Source: a bacterium | GTDB taxonomy: Bacteria > Actinomycetota > Acidimicrobiia > Acidimicrobiales > CATQHL01 | Length of the DNA: 8,852 nt | Assembly (NCBI GenBank): GCA_028819945.1 | Contig: JAPPKQ010000022.1 | Span: forward strand, 1 to 8,852 | Reading direction: 5' to 3' | In this document: one piece after another, positions 6,619-8,852 of the stretch | Numbering within the stretch: position 1 is the first letter of the stretch | Layout: each line of letters opens with the position of its first letter | Made by a program: the position numbers and the translations under genes | Notes under the pieces: model-generated | Database searches by the model: none | Told to the model about the DNA's origin: nothing | What the model saw: the letters and a program-made list of their open reading frames with translations, nothing else

Positions 6619-7888
6619 ACCGGCCGGAATGGCCCGCAGGCAGCACGCAGTGTGCACGGGCGCGGGGCATCCATTCTCGGCACGGCAAGCCGGAGGCCGT
6701 CGTGGGGGGCGGGCCGTCGTGGGGATTGTCGGCTTCGAAATGGCTGAGCTCCTCCGGGGCCTCCTGCTGCATGACCGCCCTCGGAACCAGGTCGGTGAGA
6801 CCGACTGTCCCGTCCGCTCGCTGAGCCAGGTACCCCGCCAGCACGAGGCGACGTCGAATGCTCGCTGTCCGCCTCGCGGACAGGCCGGTGCGCCCGGCGA
6901 CCAGCATGGCGAGCTCGCTCGGCGACGCGCGGCCCGACGCCACGGCGACCGCTGCGAGGTACGACTTGGCGGAATCCGGCAGTTCGTGCCAGGCGGGCAC
7001 GCAGACGCTACGGGCTACTGCCGCCTCGGCGATCGGCAGTGACGATTCCACTGCTCGCGCGTCGATCGCGCCGTCCGGGGCGCCTGCCATCCGCCAGATC
7101 GTGTGCCCGAGAATCTGAAGCTTGTAGGGGCCGTGCCCGGACTCACCGACGAAGCCGGTCGCGGCCTGCAGCGCCTCGGCTGTGATATCGCCGCCGGCGT
7201 CGCGGATCGGATGGCTGAGGCCGACCGCCACGTCGCCTGGGTCCAGCGGACGCATCTCGTAACGCTGGCAGCGCTGCATGAACGTGATCTTGGTGTCGGC
7301 GAGCAGCGTGCAGAGCATCTCGAGGAGCCCAGCACCCACGAACGCGAGAGGCAGACCGGCGCGGCCTGCGATGTGCTGAATGTCGCTGGAGATCCTGCGA
7401 GCCTCCTCACGGTCGACCGCGTGCGACTCGTCGACGGTCAGCAGGACCGCCGTTCCAGCCTGTGCAGCAGCGTGAGCGAGAGCCGCGAGCGAGTCGCCCA
7501 TACTCGCGCGAGGAGGCGGCGACGGACCATCCCCCGCGCGCCAGGTGGCCGAAAGCACGCCAAGCCGCAGACCGAACCTCTGAAGCCTCGGGCCCTGGCG
7601 GGAACCGGCCGCCGCGCCGACGGTGGGGCTGTCGCCGCGCGCGATCTCGATGGCGTTGACGATGCGCTCGGGCAGCCCCTTGGAACTACCGTCTACCGCC
7701 AGGATCACCCAGCCCTGGCGAGCGGCACGATCCTCGAGTTCGTTGAGCACGACGGTCTTGCCGGAGCCGCGCACCCCCAAGACCGGGCTGGCGTAGCGAG
7801 GGTCCCGCGGTCCTCCGTTCAGGCCACCGACCAAATCCGCCAACATATGGTCGCGGCCGGCACGAAGGCGGCGAGCGCCCGGTCGCAC
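6602..7888 (-). CDS. AAA/STAND-like P-loop ATPase with C-terminal winged helix and Cys/His tail
   Basis: A 428-residue protein of the actinobacterial ATP-binding family that resembles archaeal-type/STAND AAA ATPases. Visible parts are AGRDHMLADLVGGL (10-23), Walker A GVRGSGKT (38-45) followed by VVLNELEDRAARQGW, Walker B AVLLTVDESH (147-156), the sensor-like LAFVGAG (181-187), GHGPYKLQILGHTIWR (251-266) typical of the lid region, and a winged-helix region (about 305-370). The tail after 385 contains C403, H413, C414, H420 and C424, a possible small zinc site. The family's precise role is unknown; members often occur near mobile or defence genes. GTG 7888 is the only plausible in-frame start. 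However, the usual N-terminal segment (PxxGxxPP then xGRD) is found in the neighbouring frame just upstream, suggesting a frameshift near 7857-7866, so the gene may be damaged or its N-terminus shortened. It is divergent from the molybdopterin oxidoreductase and convergent with the small membrane protein. Confidence 0.85.
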   Translation of the reverse strand: MRPGARRLRAGRDHMLADLVGGLNGGPRDPRYASPVLGVRGSGKTVVLNELEDRAARQGWVILAVDGSSKGLPERIVNAIEIARGDSPTVGAAAGSRQGPRLQRFGLRLGVLSATWRAGDGPSPPPRASMGDSLAALAHAAAQAGTAVLLTVDESHAVDREEARRISSDIQHIAGRAGLPLAFVGAGLLEMLCTLLADTKITFMQRCQRYEMRPLDPGDVAVGLSHPIRDAGGDITAEALQAATGFVGESGHGPYKLQILGHTIWRMAGAPDGAIDARAVESSLPIAEAAVARSVCVPAWHELPDSAKSYLAAVAVASGRASPSELAMLVAGRTGLSARRTASIRRRLVLAGYLAQRADGTVGLTDLVPRAVMQQEAPEELSHFEADNPHDGPPPTTASGLPCREWMPRARAHCVLPAGHSGRCRSRL

Positions 7889-7908
7889 CGCGGGGCACCA
7901 CCGTCGCC
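7855..7908. repeat. 54-bp direct repeat, right copy
   Basis: Partner of 6339-6392. This copy covers the 5' end of the ATPase gene: GTG 7888 lies inside it, and its left edge (7855) coincides with the place where the N-terminal family motif changes reading frame. Beyond the edges the flanks of the two copies are unrelated. Confidence 0.85.
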
Positions 7909-7913
7909 CGATC

Positions 7914-7923
7914 AGCGTACGCT
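7914..7923. promoter_or_regulatory. 10-bp palindrome carrying a -10-like box on both strands
   Basis: AGCGTACGCT is a perfect palindrome between the divergent ATPase and oxidoreductase genes. It yields TACGCT (TANNNT) on the plus strand at 7918-7923 and on the minus strand at 7919-7914. It could be a shared bidirectional -10 element or an operator. On the minus strand, GTG codons at 7901 and 7898 lie only 12-15 nt beyond it, suiting a nearly leaderless transcript. No good -35 boxes are seen. Confidence 0.4.
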
Positions 7924-7953
7924 CCGGCTGGGGTGAAGTTCTCCTGCTTCAAC

Positions 7954-7978
7954 TGCCTGCCAGAATGGGAGGCAGGCA
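7954..7978 (+). promoter_or_regulatory. Inverted repeat in the leader of the molybdopterin oxidoreductase gene
   Basis: TGCCTGCC (7954-7961) and GGCAGGCA (7971-7978) form a perfect 8-bp stem with a 9-nt loop, 25 bp before the oxidoreductase ATG. It could be a dimeric repressor operator or an RNA hairpin; the sequence does not decide between them. Confidence 0.4.
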
Positions 7979-8003
7979 CGACGACGACAGCGATAGGTGG
8001 GAC

Positions 8004-8852
8004 ATGTCCGCTGATCTCTCCGACGATCAACAGGCCGCCGTCGACCGCCGGGGGAGCCGCCTGGCCCGGCTCAAGCCCCGGCCGGGTTCGACGGTCCCGT
8101 TGGCCGCGCTCGCAGGGCTGCTGAGCGCCGGCGCGGCGATCGCCGTCGGCGAGTTGATCGCGGGGATCACCGACCGGGTGCCGTCGCTCGTGCTGGGCGT
8201 CTCCGACGCCATCGTGGACAGCCGCTTCGTCCCGGGGGCCGTCATCCGCTGGAGCATCGACACCTTCGGGTCGGCCCAGAAGCCGCTCCTGTTCTACGGC
8301 GTGCTGGCGGCGACGCTCGTGCTGGGGGTTCTCACCGGCATCGCGGCGCGGCGTCATCGCTGGGTGATCTTCGTGGTCTTCGCCGCCTTCGGAACCCTGG
8401 GAGGCCTGGCCGCCAACGTCAACGCGACCGCCTCGACACCGATGGCTGTGCTGACTGCCGCCCTGGCGGTCGTGGTCGGGGGCGGGTCGCTGTGGGGGAT
8501 GCTGCGCCAGATCGCGCCCGTCGCGCCGGTCGCCGACGACGACGTCAAGCCCCGCCAGCCCCACCCCTACCTGAGCGAGACCGGGCGGCGCTGGTTCCTC
8601 ACGGCCGCCGGTGCCACCGCAGTGGGTGCGCTGGCGGCCAGCGGCGTGGGTCGCTACCTGGCCGGCCGCCGCGGCGACGTGGAGGCGGGCCGGGCCAGCG
8701 TGGCGGACCTGCTGGACGCTGCGGAAGTACGAACCGACGTCGAAGGGGCCGGCACTCCGACCACCACGCTCGCAGGCGGCACGACGCCTACCACGGCGGG
8801 AAGTGGACCCGCCCCGGGGGGGGGGGGCGCCCCCCCCCCCCCACCCCCCACC
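8004..8852 (+). CDS. Membrane-anchored molybdopterin-dependent oxidoreductase (sulfite oxidase-like), N-terminal part, cut by window edge
   Basis: ATG 8004, preceded by AGGTGG, opens a frame that runs without a stop to the window end (283 residues visible). It begins with a polar stretch, then shows about five hydrophobic segments at roughly 31-55, 94-115, 119-139, 147-166 and 196-219. The last follows GRRWFL (194-199), a twin-arginine-like motif. The order (GLLSAGAAIAVGELIAG, DAIVDSRFVPG, SIDTFGSAQKP, GVLTGIAARR, RRWFLTAAGA...GRYLAGRR) matches the N-terminal membrane domain of actinobacterial molybdopterin-dependent oxidoreductases. In these, four to five helices precede an extracytoplasmic SuoX/MsrP-type Mo-cofactor domain. 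That domain lies beyond the window, so cofactor residues cannot be checked. After about 225 comes a linker, then a Thr/Pro/Gly-rich stretch entering the G12/C13 tract, where the frame is unreliable. Confidence 0.8.
   Translation, partial: MSADLSDDQQAAVDRRGSRLARLKPRPGSTVPLAALAGLLSAGAAIAVGELIAGITDRVPSLVLGVSDAIVDSRFVPGAVIRWSIDTFGSAQKPLLFYGVLAATLVLGVLTGIAARRHRWVIFVVFAAFGTLGGLAANVNATASTPMAVLTAALAVVVGGGSLWGMLRQIAPVAPVADDDVKPRQPHPYLSETGRRWFLTAAGATAVGALAASGVGRYLAGRRGDVEAGRASVADLLDAAEVRTDVEGAGTPTTTLAGGTTPTTAGSGPAPGGGGAPPPPPPT
8816..8852. other. Low-complexity G12/C13 palindromic tract at sequence end
   Basis: Twelve G (8816-8827), CG, then thirteen C (8830-8842), A and six C end the window. The two runs are nearly self-complementary and would fold back into a long G:C hairpin. 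Such homopolymer pairs at the end of a sequence usually indicate an assembly or sequencing artefact. The last dozen or so codons of the oxidoreductase should not be trusted. Confidence 0.7.

Noticed and set aside
7933..8124. Plus-strand ORF from GTG 7933 starting MKFSCFNCLPEWEAG, faintly like the start of a luciferase-like monooxygenase
   Set aside because: Similarity covers fewer than ten residues. The frame then overlaps the well-supported oxidoreductase start at 8004 and has no family motifs.
7686..8564. Minus-strand ORF of 292 residues antisense to the oxidoreductase
   Set aside because: Low-complexity Arg/Gly/Asp-rich shadow. Only the short PRGATGRSPPS part is of interest and is treated as part of the ATPase 5' end.
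8816..8842. Long G/C inverted repeat as a biological hairpin or telomere-like end
   Set aside because: Pure homopolymer runs at the sequence end are better explained by assembly or sequencing error.

Overview
This is a high-GC (roughly 70%) window with GC-rich codon third positions, frequent GTG starts and few strong Shine-Dalgarno sites. Together with the actinobacterial type of SerC, this points to an Actinomycetota genome, probably Acidimicrobiia-like; the phylum assignment is inference. The right end runs into a G12/C13 low-complexity tract that looks like a contig edge.

Left part (1-3494), housekeeping metabolism. A 5'-partial S9 (prolyl-oligopeptidase) family peptidase lies on the minus strand and starts at a GTG. 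A dispersed-type hairpin repeat separates it from a class I/II PLP aminotransferase, also on the minus strand. This is divergent, with about 31 bp between starts, from serC (phosphoserine aminotransferase) on the plus strand. A YqgE/AlgH family gene follows serC. Two amino-acid aminotransferases thus share one very short divergent intergenic region.

Middle (3495-5686). A Uma2-type (DUF820, PD-(D/E)XK fold) gene on the minus strand has a recognisable -35/-10 promoter. rsgA (circularly permuted ribosome-assembly GTPase), also minus strand, lies upstream of it in position. A 62-codon ORF overlaps the rsgA start by ATGA. Its first 33 or so residues are the N-terminus of a type I restriction-modification methylase (HsdM); the rest of the methylase is absent, so it is a remnant.

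Accessory-looking part (5683-7923). A small single-pass membrane/coiled-coil protein with a strong SD converges on an AAA/STAND-like ATPase with Walker A and B motifs, a C-terminal winged helix and a Cys/His tail. A 54-bp near-identical direct repeat (52/54) sits at the 5' end of the ATPase gene and inside the 3' end of the small-protein gene, bracketing a 1.46-kb segment. A second pair of imperfect 33-bp repeats lies between the two genes. Reading-frame evidence suggests the ATPase N-terminus is split by a frameshift at the repeat edge. Together with the hsdM remnant this looks like a site of repeated insertion and decay.

Right part (7924-8852). The N-terminal, membrane-anchored half of a molybdopterin-dependent (sulfite-oxidase-like) oxidoreductase reads off the window. 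It diverges from the ATPase across a region containing a perfect 10-bp palindrome that could serve as a -10 element on both strands. No rRNA, tRNA, CRISPR array or intact insertion sequence was seen.
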